DNA of 64,000 bases from Marinobacter sediminum. Its GTDB lineage: Bacteria; Pseudomonadota; Gammaproteobacteria; Pseudomonadales; Oleiphilaceae. Below the pieces are notes generated by a model. That model was not told the DNA's origin and did no database searches. It saw only the letters and a program-made list of their open reading frames with translations. The stretch lies in assembly GCF_016820575.1 (NCBI RefSeq), contig NZ_JAEMQH010000001.1:496001-560000 (forward strand), in the 5' to 3' direction. This document shows, in pieces, positions 36,588-45,578 of this stretch; position 1 is the stretch's first letter; every line of letters starts with the position of its first letter. Made by a program: the position numbers and the translations under genes.

Positions 36588-37232
36588 TCATCCGATCTGG
36601 GAAATCTTGAGCAGGTGCTTGAGGTCCTTGAGCAGTTCTTTGCCGGTATTGTCGGAGCCGTAATGCATCATCAGATTGCCAAACGGGTCGACCAGCAGAA
36701 TGCGCGGCTGGGACTTCGGATCAATGCCCTTGGGCCAGGCTGGCGTGGTGCCGGGCGCCGGAACCAGCCGTTCCATCAGGCTGTACTCCTTCTGCCAGCG
36801 GGCTCCCAGCTCCGCCGGGACACTGCCCAACACCGCTGCGCGAGACACCCGGTTGGCGTTCTTACCCAGGGCAATGTTGACCTGTCGTGCCAGATACAGC
36901 AGTTCCTCGCACTCGCTGGTGCAGTCGCCCGCGGCTACCAGCAGCAACCACTCGGGCTCGACCTCGTCCGGGCCAAACCGATCCGCCAGCGGCTTGCCCG
37001 CTGCAGTTTCAAGGTTCAGGGTTTGCACCGACACAACCGGCTGGATCAGGGTGCCATTGTTGGTATGACCGGCAGGATTCAGCCAGCCGGTGTAGAACAT
37101 GATGGTGGCAAACACCATAGGGCCGAACCCGATGGCAAACAGCAGAATGGCGGTACGCCGACCCCGGCGGACCTGCTCGGGAGACGGTCCGTTGTTGTCA
37201 TCGGATGCCTGGTTAGCCATTGTCGTTGTCAT
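36588..37232 (-). CDS. Oxidase-cluster membrane protein with thioredoxin-like domain
   Basis: A 214-residue protein with one N-terminal membrane helix (about 28-50) and a periplasmic domain resembling a thioredoxin-like SCO fold, with a CTSEC pair (Cys103 and Cys107 region) and a DPFGNLMMHY ending. A homologue occupies the same slot in Pseudomonas cox clusters. A role in metal or thiol handling during oxidase assembly is inferred. The start overlaps the 3' end of surf1 by 20 bp. Confidence 0.82.
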   Translation of the reverse strand: MTTTMANQASDDNNGPSPEQVRRGRRTAILLFAIGFGPMVFATIMFYTGWLNPAGHTNNGTLIQPVVSVQTLNLETAAGKPLADRFGPDEVEPEWLLLVAAGDCTSECEELLYLARQVNIALGKNANRVSRAAVLGSVPAELGARWQKEYSLMERLVPAPGTTPAWPKGIDPKSQPRILLVDPFGNLMMHYGSDNTGKELLKDLKHLLKISQIG

Positions 37233-37950
37233 TATTGGCTCCTGTCTTTCGGTAGCTCGCAGCTACCGTCAATATACCCAGTGCGAGCGCCAACGCAAAC
37301 CATTGTGTGGCATACCCGTAATGGGTTTGTGGTCCCATCCGATCGGGTGCCCAATCGGCGCGAAAAGCACCGGGCTGATCGCTGTCGGCCAATCGGATGA
37401 TCGCCTCGGGAATGTCGGTGATTTCGTCGGCCACTACGGCCCTGGGCAGGCTTTGCACGCGCCGTGGCCAGCTGGTTTCAGCCGGGGTCTGATCATTCAG
37501 CACGGGCGGTTCCGGATACTCGCTGATGCGGCCAGACACCTCCAGCACGCCCTCGGGCGACGGCACCCTTGGCAGCTCTTCGCGGTGCCGAGGCGCCTGA
37601 ACCCAGCCCCGGTTGACCACCACAGGCGGGCCTTGCAACGGCAAGAACAGGGTCAGGACCTCATAGCCGGGCATACCATCCCGGGTGCGGTTGTCCAGTA
37701 GCCAGTTATAGTCACCGAAACGCCCGGTCAACGTCACTGGCCGCCCCGAATCCAGACCTCGACTAACCAGCTCTGGCCAACTCAGGTCCAATGCTTGCTG
37801 CTGCCACTGTTCCAGCTGTGCCTGCTTTTGTCCGGCCCGGTCCAGCTGCCACAGCCCCAGACCAATCAGCAACGGCAAGAAAACCCCGGTGAACAGCATC
37901 AGCCGCCAGTCCAGGTGCCAGTGACGGGCTCTGCCCTGCGGATCAGACAT
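37213..37950 (-). CDS. SURF1-family oxidase assembly protein
   Basis: A 245-residue protein with the SURF1 layout: one helix near each end (about 17-35 and 210-230) and a periplasmic domain between. Motifs WQLDRAGQK, NRGWVQAP and HYGYATQWFALA are diagnostic. SURF1 helps insert haem A into subunit I. First gene of the second oxidase transcription unit, divergent from the small DUF2909 gene 80 bp away. Confidence 0.93.
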   Translation of the reverse strand: MSDPQGRARHWHLDWRLMLFTGVFLPLLIGLGLWQLDRAGQKQAQLEQWQQQALDLSWPELVSRGLDSGRPVTLTGRFGDYNWLLDNRTRDGMPGYEVLTLFLPLQGPPVVVNRGWVQAPRHREELPRVPSPEGVLEVSGRISEYPEPPVLNDQTPAETSWPRRVQSLPRAVVADEITDIPEAIIRLADSDQPGAFRADWAPDRMGPQTHYGYATQWFALALALGILTVAASYRKTGANNDNDNG

Positions 37951-38030
37951 GCTCTGCTATAGTGATCTCTGGGGTTGCGTGGTTGCCGCCGGCCCACCCG
38001 TTCACTTCATCTGCAGCACCGGGATATTCC

Positions 38031-38237
38031 ATGTTGAAAGCCGTAATCGTTGTGTTAATGCTGGCCGTGGTGGTCAGTCTGTTCAGTGGCCTGTTTTTTC
38101 TGATCAAGGATGGCGGTAAAACCAATCGGGTGGTGAACTCCCTGGCGGTCCGGGTCACGCTTAGCATACTGCTCCTGGCCTTGATTCTGATTGCGCTGTG
38201 GCAAGGGAGCCTGACCCTGAATCCGACTCCCTTTTAA
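38031..38237 (+). CDS. DUF2909 twin-membrane-helix protein
   Basis: A 68-residue protein with two membrane helices (about 3-25 and 42-60) joined by a short basic loop; matches the DUF2909 family found in cytochrome oxidase loci. The ATG at 38031 excludes the unlikely proline-rich extension. It is the only gene on the plus strand inside the oxidase locus and splits it into two leftward units. Function unknown, presumably oxidase related. Confidence 0.82.
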   Translation: MLKAVIVVLMLAVVVSLFSGLFFLIKDGGKTNRVVNSLAVRVTLSILLLALILIALWQGSLTLNPTPF

Positions 38238-38261
38238 CCGTCTTAATCCCGTTAATCCTGC

Positions 38262-39149
38262 TCAAATGATGTAAACGAAGATGAACAACCCCAACCAGAC
38301 CACGTCCACGAAGTGCCAGTACCAGGCTGCAGCTTCGAAACCGAAGTGGTTGTCAGCAGTAAAGTGACCCTTGTTGATGCGCAGCAACATGATGATCAGC
38401 ATCAGTGAACCCAGCAGGACGTGAGCACCGTGGAAGCCCGTCAGCATGAAGAAGGTGCTGCCGTAGATCCCGGAAGCCAGGGTCAGGTCCAGATCACGAT
38501 AGGCGTGGATGTACTCGTAGCCCTGGACAAACAGGAACACCAGGGCCAGGACGATGGTCAGGCTAAGCCAGAGCTTGGTCTTTGTCCGATTGCCCGCCTT
38601 CAAGGCATGGTGGGCCACCGTCACGGTGAAGGAAGAGGTCACCAGCAATAGGGTGTTGATCAGGGGCAGACCCCAGGCACTGATGACCTCTTTGGGTCCA
38701 GGGAACGCCTCCGGGTTCGGGTTTTCTACCAGTGGCCAGGTTGCCCTGAAGCCGTCCCAAAGCATGGCCGAACTGCCGCGATCACCTTCACCACCCAACC
38801 AGGGCACGGCGAACACCCGCACGTAAAACAAAGCGCCAAAGAAGGCGGCAAAGAACATCACTTCTGAGAAAATAAACCAACTCATACCCCAGCGAAAAGA
38901 CCGATCCATCTGATCACTGTAGAGCCCGGCCCGGCTTTCCTGGATGACATTGCCGAACCAGCCGAACAGCATATACGCCATGATCACGGCGCCTATCATA
39001 AACAGGAACCAGGAGCCGTCAGTGCTCTCGCCCTGCTTGCTGTTCACCATGATCGATGCCACCCCGTAAAGGGTTAAACCCAGGCCGACGGTGGCAATGA
39101 TTGGCCATTTGCTCTGTTCCGGAACGTAGTAGCTCTGATTATCCGCCAT
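38262..39149 (-). CDS. ctaE: Cytochrome c oxidase subunit III
   Basis: A 295-residue protein with seven helices of the COX3 family; conserved features include FFAAFFGALFYVR, HHALKAGNRT, HGAHVLLG and the terminal WYWHFVDVVWLGLFIFVYII-type ending. Part of the aa3 oxidase in the inner membrane. It follows ctaG by 16 bp and ends 24 bp from the convergent DUF2909 gene. Confidence 0.96.
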   Translation of the reverse strand: MADNQSYYVPEQSKWPIIATVGLGLTLYGVASIMVNSKQGESTDGSWFLFMIGAVIMAYMLFGWFGNVIQESRAGLYSDQMDRSFRWGMSWFIFSEVMFFAAFFGALFYVRVFAVPWLGGEGDRGSSAMLWDGFRATWPLVENPNPEAFPGPKEVISAWGLPLINTLLLVTSSFTVTVAHHALKAGNRTKTKLWLSLTIVLALVFLFVQGYEYIHAYRDLDLTLASGIYGSTFFMLTGFHGAHVLLGSLMLIIMLLRINKGHFTADNHFGFEAAAWYWHFVDVVWLGLFIFVYII

Positions 39150-39165
39150 GACAATCTCCGATGGC

Positions 39166-39768
39166 TTAGCCGTTTTCGTTTGTTGTTGTGATAGGTCGAT
39201 CCGTGTCTGACACCGTGGCCGTTTTACTCTGATCGTAGAGCGTATAGGACAGGGTCAGCTTGGTAATGTGCTCGGGCAGATCCCGGTCAACGATAAACAC
39301 CAGCGGCATCTCGGTACTTTCACCCGCCGCCAGGGGTTGCTGGTTAAAGCAGAAACACTCGGTCTTATGGAAATACAGGGTACCTTCGGACGGCGACAGG
39401 CTTGGAACCGCCTGGCCTACCATCGCTGCTCCGGTCGGGTTCTGGGCGAAGAAGGCAACGGTCACCGGCTCACCGGGATGAACGTCGATGCTCCGGGTCA
39501 CCGGCCGGAAGGTCCAGGGCATGCCCGGGCCGTTCTGGGCCAGGAACTGCACCTGCACCGTGCGGGTGACATCGGCCTCGGCCGCCGCTACTGCCTCGTA
39601 CCGGCCACCAGTCTTGCCGTTGATGCCGGTGATTTCGCAGAACACGTCGTACAGCGGCACCAGGGCAAAGCCAAAGGCAAACATGCCCACCACACCGGCC
39701 AGGCACCAGGACACCACCCGCGCATTGGTGCGAGGGCGTGCTTCGGGTGCCGGAGTGCGCTCGTCCAT
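39166..39768 (-). CDS. ctaG: Cytochrome c oxidase assembly protein CtaG/Cox11
   Basis: A 200-residue protein with one N-terminal helix (about 20-42), YDVFCEITG, and the copper-binding CFCFNQQ motif near residue 137. Cox11 delivers copper to the CuB site of subunit I. It lies 12 bp after ctaD and before ctaE, the usual order. Confidence 0.96.
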   Translation of the reverse strand: MDERTPAPEARPRTNARVVSWCLAGVVGMFAFGFALVPLYDVFCEITGINGKTGGRYEAVAAAEADVTRTVQVQFLAQNGPGMPWTFRPVTRSIDVHPGEPVTVAFFAQNPTGAAMVGQAVPSLSPSEGTLYFHKTECFCFNQQPLAAGESTEMPLVFIVDRDLPEHITKLTLSYTLYDQSKTATVSDTDRPITTTNENG

Positions 39769-39780
39769 CTCGGGCCTCGC

Positions 39781-41364
39781 CTACTTCACTTCCGGGGGCG
39801 TGGCGAAGGTGTGGTAGGGCGCAGGTGACGGAACCGTCCACTCCAGGCCTTCGGCACCATCCCAGGGCTGGGCGGCAGCCGCCTTACCACCACGAACACA
39901 TTTCACCACAATGAACAGGAACAACAGCTGGGTAGCCCCGAACATGAAGGCGCCAACACTGGAGACCATGTTGAAATCGGCGAACTGCAGGGCGTAATCC
40001 GGAATCCGCCGCGGCATGCCCGCCAGCCCCAGGAAGTGCATCGGGAAGAACGCCAGGTTCATGCCGATGAACGACAGCCAGAAATGGGTTTGGGCCAGGG
40101 TTTCGTCGTACATGTGGCCAGTCCACTTCGGCAGCCAGAAGTAGGCAGAGGCAAAGATACCGAAGATCGCACCGGGCACCAGCACGTAGTGGAAGTGTGC
40201 CACCACAAAGTAGGTGTCGTGGTACTGGAAGTCAGCCGGAGCAATGGCCAGCATCAGGCCCGAGAAACCACCGATGGTGAAGAGGATCACGAAGGCGACC
40301 GCAAACAGCATCGGGGCCTCGAAGCTGAGCGCGCCGCGGAACATGGTGGCCACCCAGTTGAACACTTTCACCCCGGTGGGCACCGCAATCAGCATGGTGG
40401 CGTACATGAAGAACAGCTGGCCGGCGATGGGGATACCCACGGTGAACATGTGGTGGGCCCAGACCACGAACGACAACAGGGCAATAGCACCCACCGCGTA
40501 CACCATGGAAGCATAGCCAAACAACGGTTTGCGGGAGAACGCCGGGATGATGTGGGAGACCGCGCCGAACGCGGGCAGGATCATGATGTAGACCTCGGGG
40601 TGGCCGAAGAACCAGAACACATGCTGGAACAGCACCGGGTCGCCGCCACCGGAGGCATCAAAGAAGCTGGTGCCGAAGTTGATATCCATCAACATCATGG
40701 TGACCACACCCGCCAGTACCGGCATCACTGCAATCAGCAGGAACGCGGTGATCAGCCAGGTCCAGACGAACAGGGGCATTTTCATCAGGGTCATGCCCGG
40801 GGCACGCAGGTTCAGAATGGTGGCAATGACGTTGATCGCGCCCATGATCGAGGAGATCCCCATGATATGGACGGCAAAGATAAAGAAGGTGGTGCTCGGT
40901 GGCCCATAGGTCGTCGACAGGGGTGCGTAGAAAGTCCAGCCGAAGTTGGGCGCACCGCCTTCCATGAACAGGGTCGAAACCAGGATCAGGAAGGCACAAG
41001 GCAGCAGCCAGAAACTCCAGTTGTTCATCCGCGGCAGCGCCATGTCGGGGGCACCGATCATCAGCGGCAGCATCCAGTTAGCCAGGCCGACAAACGCCGG
41101 CATGACGGCCCCGAACACCATGATCAGACCGTGCATGGTGGTCATCTGGTTGAAGAATTCCGGTTGCACAATCTGCAAACCGGGCTGGAACAGTTCCGCC
41201 CGAATGACCATCGCCATGGTTCCGCCAAGCAGGAACATGGCGAAACTGAAGATCAGGTACATGGTACCTATATCTTTGTGGTTGGTGGTCAGCAGCCAGC
41301 GGCTGAAACCTTTAGCCGGGCCGTGATGATGATCCTGGGCGTGGGTATCTGCAACCGCACTCAT
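39781..41364 (-). CDS. ctaD: Cytochrome c oxidase subunit I
   Basis: A 527-residue COX1 with 12 helices. Visible are the haem a and CuB ligands (TTMHGLIMVF; WFFGHPEVYIMILPAFG with the His-Tyr pair; HHMFT) and the HDTYFVVAHFHYVL segment. Proton channel residues of the A-type are in place (GHPEVY and YA segments). Start at 41364 (MSAVADTHAQDHHHG) is favoured over an upstream ATG. Forms the catalytic core with ctaC and ctaE. Confidence 0.97.
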   Translation of the reverse strand: MSAVADTHAQDHHHGPAKGFSRWLLTTNHKDIGTMYLIFSFAMFLLGGTMAMVIRAELFQPGLQIVQPEFFNQMTTMHGLIMVFGAVMPAFVGLANWMLPLMIGAPDMALPRMNNWSFWLLPCAFLILVSTLFMEGGAPNFGWTFYAPLSTTYGPPSTTFFIFAVHIMGISSIMGAINVIATILNLRAPGMTLMKMPLFVWTWLITAFLLIAVMPVLAGVVTMMLMDINFGTSFFDASGGGDPVLFQHVFWFFGHPEVYIMILPAFGAVSHIIPAFSRKPLFGYASMVYAVGAIALLSFVVWAHHMFTVGIPIAGQLFFMYATMLIAVPTGVKVFNWVATMFRGALSFEAPMLFAVAFVILFTIGGFSGLMLAIAPADFQYHDTYFVVAHFHYVLVPGAIFGIFASAYFWLPKWTGHMYDETLAQTHFWLSFIGMNLAFFPMHFLGLAGMPRRIPDYALQFADFNMVSSVGAFMFGATQLLFLFIVVKCVRGGKAAAAQPWDGAEGLEWTVPSPAPYHTFATPPEVK

Positions 41365-41421
41365 GAAAACCCCCGTTACCGCCATTTATTGTGGCTGGTG
41401 ATATCTGTTATCTGGCGTTGA

Positions 41422-42546
41422 TTACTGCTCGTTCTTGTAATCAAAAATCTCTTTCGGCGTGACCATTTCGCCGGTGTTGTTACCCCAGGCGTTTCGCTCG
41501 TAGGTAATCACCGCCGCCAGGTCCACCTCGCTCAGCTGGTTGCCGAAGGCCTGCATCGCAGTCCCGGACTTGCCGTTGACCACGATATCGATGTGGGCGG
41601 CCATGTCCTCGAGCGCAATCTTGCTGCCCTTGAGGGCCGGGAAGGCCGGGGGCGCACCGCTGCCGTCCGCCTGGTGACAGGCCGCGCAGGCAGTCTGGTA
41701 GGCTTTCTCGCCGCGTTCCATCAGCTCGGCCATGGTCCAGTCTTTCTGGGTCAGCTCACGCTCTTTTTCGGCCGCAACTTTCTGCTCAGCCACCCAGGTG
41801 TCGTATTCCTCCTGGGGTACGGCCTTCACCACCACCGGCATGAAGCCGTGGTCCTTGCCGCACAATTCGGTGCACTGTCCACGATAAGTGCCGGGCTCAT
41901 CGACCCGGGTCCAGGTTTCGTTGATGAAGCCGGGGATGGCGTCTTTCTTCACGCCAAAGTCTGGCACCCACCAGGAATGAATCACGTCATTCGCCGTCAG
42001 CAGGAAACGCACTTTCTTGCCCACAGGGATGATCAGGGGGTTGTCCACTTCCAGCAGGTAGTTCTCACCTTTGGCCTGCCGGTTGTTGATCTGGTCACGA
42101 GGCGTGGAGAGGTTGGAGAAATAGCCGAAATCTTCGTTGATGTACTCGTACTGCCATTTCCACTGGTAGCCGGTGACCTTGATATCGACATCGGATTCGG
42201 TGGTGTCGTACATGTCAACCAGGGTGGCGGTGGCCGGGATGGCCATGACAACGAGGATAACAAAGGGAATGATCGTCCAGAGAATCTCCACCAGCGTGTT
42301 CTCGTGAAAATTCGCAGGCTTGTAACCCTGAGATTTTCGATGGGCGAAGATGGACCAGAACATGACTCCGAACACCACGACGCCAATGGCGACACAGATC
42401 CAGAGAATGATCATGTGAAGGCTGAATATTTCGTTACTGATGCCGGTCACCCCGGGGGTCATGTTCAACGTCCAGTCCGCCAGGGACACGGCCGGGAACA
42501 TAAGACCACCTATCAGGGCACCTGCCCGCTGAGCGTGCACGCGCAT
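41422..42546 (-). CDS. ctaC: Cytochrome c oxidase subunit II with fused cytochrome c
   Basis: A 374-residue caa3-type subunit II: signal peptide (about 1-23), two helices (about 42-66 and 88-110), CuA site with His190, Cys225, Cys229, His233 and Met236, and a C-terminal cytochrome c domain with CAACH (287-291). It takes electrons from cytochrome c and passes them through CuA to haem a; the fused domain may let it accept them directly. First gene of the main oxidase operon. Confidence 0.96.
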   Translation of the reverse strand: MRVHAQRAGALIGGLMFPAVSLADWTLNMTPGVTGISNEIFSLHMIILWICVAIGVVVFGVMFWSIFAHRKSQGYKPANFHENTLVEILWTIIPFVILVVMAIPATATLVDMYDTTESDVDIKVTGYQWKWQYEYINEDFGYFSNLSTPRDQINNRQAKGENYLLEVDNPLIIPVGKKVRFLLTANDVIHSWWVPDFGVKKDAIPGFINETWTRVDEPGTYRGQCTELCGKDHGFMPVVVKAVPQEEYDTWVAEQKVAAEKERELTQKDWTMAELMERGEKAYQTACAACHQADGSGAPPAFPALKGSKIALEDMAAHIDIVVNGKSGTAMQAFGNQLSEVDLAAVITYERNAWGNNTGEMVTPKEIFDYKNEQ

Positions 42547-42591
42547 ACTGTGTCTCCACAGAGTGTTATTCTTGTCGGATTTGCGTTATCC

Positions 42592-42632
42592 CACTGATTT
42601 TTCGGGCGCTCGCATACACCCTGGAATCAGTG
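42592..42632. promoter_or_regulatory. Inverted repeat upstream of the oxidase operon
   Basis: CACTGATT (42592-42599) and AATCAGTG (42625-42632) are perfect 8-bp inverted arms 25 bp apart, 46-86 bp upstream of ctaC. It could be an operator or a leader hairpin; no known regulator motif is recognised. Confidence 0.4.
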
Positions 42633-42750
42633 TGGAAGCCTGCTTATGGATACCTCAGAAACGAGTATAGACACAGATCCGAAAAAGGCTAAAAAATCAT
42701 TTAAATCCAATACTACTAACCAAACCTTTTTAAAAAACAGAGCGATATAG

Positions 42751-44076
42751 ATGTTCCACCTGCCTGCCGTCGACCGGCGTCTCTGGGCGCTAGCCTGGCC
42801 ATTGATGCTGACCAACCTGACCGTGCCGCTCCTGGGCCTGGTCGATACCGCGGTGCTTGGCCACCTGGAGAGCCCGGAATACCTCGGCGCGGTAGCCGTC
42901 GGCGCTAACCTGTTCAGCATCCTGTACTGGACCTTCGGCTTCATGCGCATGGGCACGACCGGCCTGGCCGCCCAGGCCTGGGGCAAACGCGACCGGTTCG
43001 GCCAGGTCGCTCTGCTGCTGCGCTCGGTGCTGCTGTCGGTGGCCATCGGGCTGCTGCTGATCCTGTTGCACCAGCCGCTGATTGCCCTGGGCCTGAATCT
43101 GATGAACCCCAGTCCGGACGTCAGTAGCCTGGCCGCCGAGTACGCCGCCATCCGGATCTGGAGTGCCCCAGCGGTACTGTGCCAGTACACCCTGGTGGGC
43201 TGGCTGATTGGCACCCAGTTCGCTCGCGGCCCGATGATCATGTTGATCGTGGCTAACGGCGTGAACATCGTGCTGGATATCCTGTTTGTCACCGGTCTGG
43301 GTTGGAACAGCCGGGGCGTTGCTATTGCCACGGTGATTGCCGAATACGGCGCTGCCGGCATTGGCTTCGCCATCGTGCTGACCCGGATGCCCGAGGGACA
43401 GCGCCTGACCCGGGCCCTGTTCGGCCAGCTGAGCGACTACCTGGCCATTCTCCAGGTCAACCGCTTCATTATGGTTCGCACGATTGCCCTGCTGCTGGTG
43501 CTGGCGTTCTTTACTGCCCAGGGTGCCCGCCAGGGCGATACCATCCTGGCCGCCAACGCGGTGCTGCTGACCTTCCTGCTGCTCATATCCAACGCCCTGG
43601 ATGGCTTTGCCAATGCTGCCGAGGCCCTGATCGGTGAAGCCATCGGTAAGGGCAGCCGGAGTCGGTTCCGGGCGGTGTTCCGCAGTGCGATGCGCTGGTC
43701 GCTCTGGGGTGCCCTGTTGCTGACCGTCGTGTTTGTCGCCGGGGGCCGGGGCCTGATCGCGCTGCTGACCGGTATTGAAGAGGTTCGCACCACCGCCTGG
43801 CAATATCTGCCCTGGCTCTGGCTGCTGCCCTTTGCGGCGGTCTGGGGCTTCCTGCTGGACGGTATTTTCATCGGAGCCACCCGCACCCGGGACATGCAGA
43901 ACACCATGCTGTTCTCGGCGCTGGTGGTGTTCCTGCCGGTGTGGTGGCTCACCACCGGCTGGGGCAACCATGGCCTGTGGTTTTCGCTGATCTGCCTGAT
44001 GCTGGCACGGGCGCTCAGCATGGGCTGGCTGTGCTGGTCCCACAGCCGACACCAGCGCTGGTTTGAACGCGCCTGA
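42751..44076 (+). CDS. MATE-family efflux transporter (DinF-like)
   Basis: A 441-residue protein with 12 helices of the MATE superfamily, closest by eye to the DinF branch: LTNLTVPLLGLVDTAVLGHL at the first helix and the LFSILYWTFGFMRMGTTGLAAQAWGK block. MATE pumps export drugs or oxidised compounds in exchange for Na+ or H+. Monocistronic, divergent from ctaC. Confidence 0.93.
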   Translation: MFHLPAVDRRLWALAWPLMLTNLTVPLLGLVDTAVLGHLESPEYLGAVAVGANLFSILYWTFGFMRMGTTGLAAQAWGKRDRFGQVALLLRSVLLSVAIGLLLILLHQPLIALGLNLMNPSPDVSSLAAEYAAIRIWSAPAVLCQYTLVGWLIGTQFARGPMIMLIVANGVNIVLDILFVTGLGWNSRGVAIATVIAEYGAAGIGFAIVLTRMPEGQRLTRALFGQLSDYLAILQVNRFIMVRTIALLLVLAFFTAQGARQGDTILAANAVLLTFLLLISNALDGFANAAEALIGEAIGKGSRSRFRAVFRSAMRWSLWGALLLTVVFVAGGRGLIALLTGIEEVRTTAWQYLPWLWLLPFAAVWGFLLDGIFIGATRTRDMQNTMLFSALVVFLPVWWLTTGWGNHGLWFSLICLMLARALSMGWLCWSHSRHQRWFERA

Positions 44077-44236
44077 ACAGACAGCCGAAGCACACTCACT
44101 CACGCTCGTTTTTTCCTGGTATTGAACCGGCAAGGCGCAAAATGTCGACTACACTTGTCGGAAATGGCAGGCCTGTAGTGGACCGTCCGCCGCTGCTTAC
44201 CTGCCCAGATACGGTATACGGACTACGGGAGGGGCC

Positions 44237-44926
44237 TTGCGACCTCAATTCGTTACAACATCGGCATCTCCTGACATGACACCACAGGTGGTTCTCGAGA
44301 TCATTGATCAAGCACGACGCAAGGAAGCACGTTCGGGCATCTTTCTCCAGCAACTCCGGGAGAAGGCGGCCTGCCTGCCTTCGTCCGTCACTATTGAGGG
44401 CTATCAACCGGCCACCTCGCTGTTCCAGTTCGCGGTGGAATACATCGAAATGGCACCCCGTCTGATCGAATGTGTCGAAGCCTGCGCCCGGGAAGCCGGC
44501 AAGGCCGAGCTGTTCGCGCCGTTTGTGGAAGCTGCCACCCAATACTTCACTCGTCCGTCAGCGCTGATCGTGAAATACGATGGCCTGGATGGCTTACTGA
44601 TCCGGGCCTATCTGTGTCATCGGTTGATGGAGGAAATGTACGAGAATAATCGCTCCATTCGCGCCAGCGATTTGGTGGATCTTGAAGCCACCCGTGCTAA
44701 CCTGTTGACTCATCAGCTTATTGGCGAACCCTTCTCGAATGAGTTGGACGATGCCATCACCATCACCGTGCTTCAGATTGCCGGTACGCCAGACTACTAT
44801 GAGCTGAACCTGGATCCGTTCGTAGAGCAGGTGAACAATGCCGCCTGGGACTGGATGCGGCATTACTGGGAAAATTTACTGGTTCGGAACCACATTCGAT
44901 TTTCCCTGGGGTCCGGAATAGCCTGA
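44237..44926 (+). CDS. Hypothetical protein
   Basis: A 229-residue, acidic, mostly helical soluble protein without a signal peptide. Middle segment TRPSALIVKYDGLDGLLIRAYLCHRLMEE and the C-terminal WDWMRHYWENLL are the most distinctive. No family recognised. The TTG at 44237 follows GGGAGGGG and is the likely start; the first ATG is at 44276 without a site. It precedes the cupredoxin-EAL cluster by 16 bp and may be cotranscribed with it. Confidence 0.7.
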   Translation: MRPQFVTTSASPDMTPQVVLEIIDQARRKEARSGIFLQQLREKAACLPSSVTIEGYQPATSLFQFAVEYIEMAPRLIECVEACAREAGKAELFAPFVEAATQYFTRPSALIVKYDGLDGLLIRAYLCHRLMEEMYENNRSIRASDLVDLEATRANLLTHQLIGEPFSNELDDAITITVLQIAGTPDYYELNLDPFVEQVNNAAWDWMRHYWENLLVRNHIRFSLGSGIA

Positions 44927-44942
44927 TAGGGTCAGACGTTTC

Positions 44943-45578
44943 ATGAGAAAAGTAGTAGTCGCAGCGCTGGCGTTCCTGTTGTGGCCGATGTCAGCAACGG
45001 CAGCCAACCTGAGTCTCACCGTCACTACCTCCGACAGCAACGCTCCGGTCGCCGGTGCCGTGGTCTACCTGGATCGCGTGGACGAAGTAGCGCCAATAAG
45101 CGCCGAAATTTATCAGAAAGATCGCGAATTCCAGCCAAAGATCCTGATCCTGCCGGTTGGCTCACAGGTCGAATTCCCCAACCGTGACAACACCCAACAC
45201 CATGTGTATTCGTTTTCCCCGGCCAAGACCTTCAATATTGAGCTGTACGCAGGCAAGCCCCCGACCCCGGTGCTGTTCGACAACCCCGGTATTGTCGAGC
45301 TGGGCTGCAATATCCACGATCACATGCAGGCTTTTATCGTAGTCAGCCAAACCACCGCCATCGGTGAGACTGATGCCAACGGCCGCGTCACCCTGCCGGT
45401 ATCCGATGCCGGTCCGCAGACATTAAAAATCTGGCACCCACGCCTGCTCGACAATACCCAGCCCATTTCCCGGACCTTGGATGACGATAGCGACCGGTCA
45501 GTGAGCATCGGCCTGGCGCCGGAGCTGCCAGCCGACGACGCCATGGATCTTCTTCAACAACGTTTCCAAGAGCTTTAA
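44943..45578 (+). CDS. Cupredoxin-like periplasmic protein (methylamine utilisation type)
   Basis: A 211-residue exported protein (signal peptide about 1-21). The middle has a cupredoxin-like pattern: FPNRDNTQHHVYSFSPAKTF with histidines near residue 85, then GIVELGCNIHDHMQAFIVV with Cys, His and Met in plastocyanin spacing. Similar proteins are annotated as methylamine utilisation proteins. It probably binds copper. First of four tightly packed genes (stop overlaps the next start, TAATG), suggesting it feeds a signal to the EAL protein. Confidence 0.82.
   Translation: MRKVVVAALAFLLWPMSATAANLSLTVTTSDSNAPVAGAVVYLDRVDEVAPISAEIYQKDREFQPKILILPVGSQVEFPNRDNTQHHVYSFSPAKTFNIELYAGKPPTPVLFDNPGIVELGCNIHDHMQAFIVVSQTTAIGETDANGRVTLPVSDAGPQTLKIWHPRLLDNTQPISRTLDDDSDRSVSIGLAPELPADDAMDLLQQRFQEL

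Noticed and set aside
40036..41421. 461-codon His/Glu/Gln-rich frame antisense to ctaD
   Set aside because: Composition is the mirror of hydrophobic helices of subunit I; no motif.
44077..44236. Possible small RNA or gene between the MATE gene and the next gene
   Set aside because: A T-run after CACGCTCG at about 44106 has no convincing stem, and no frame looks coding.
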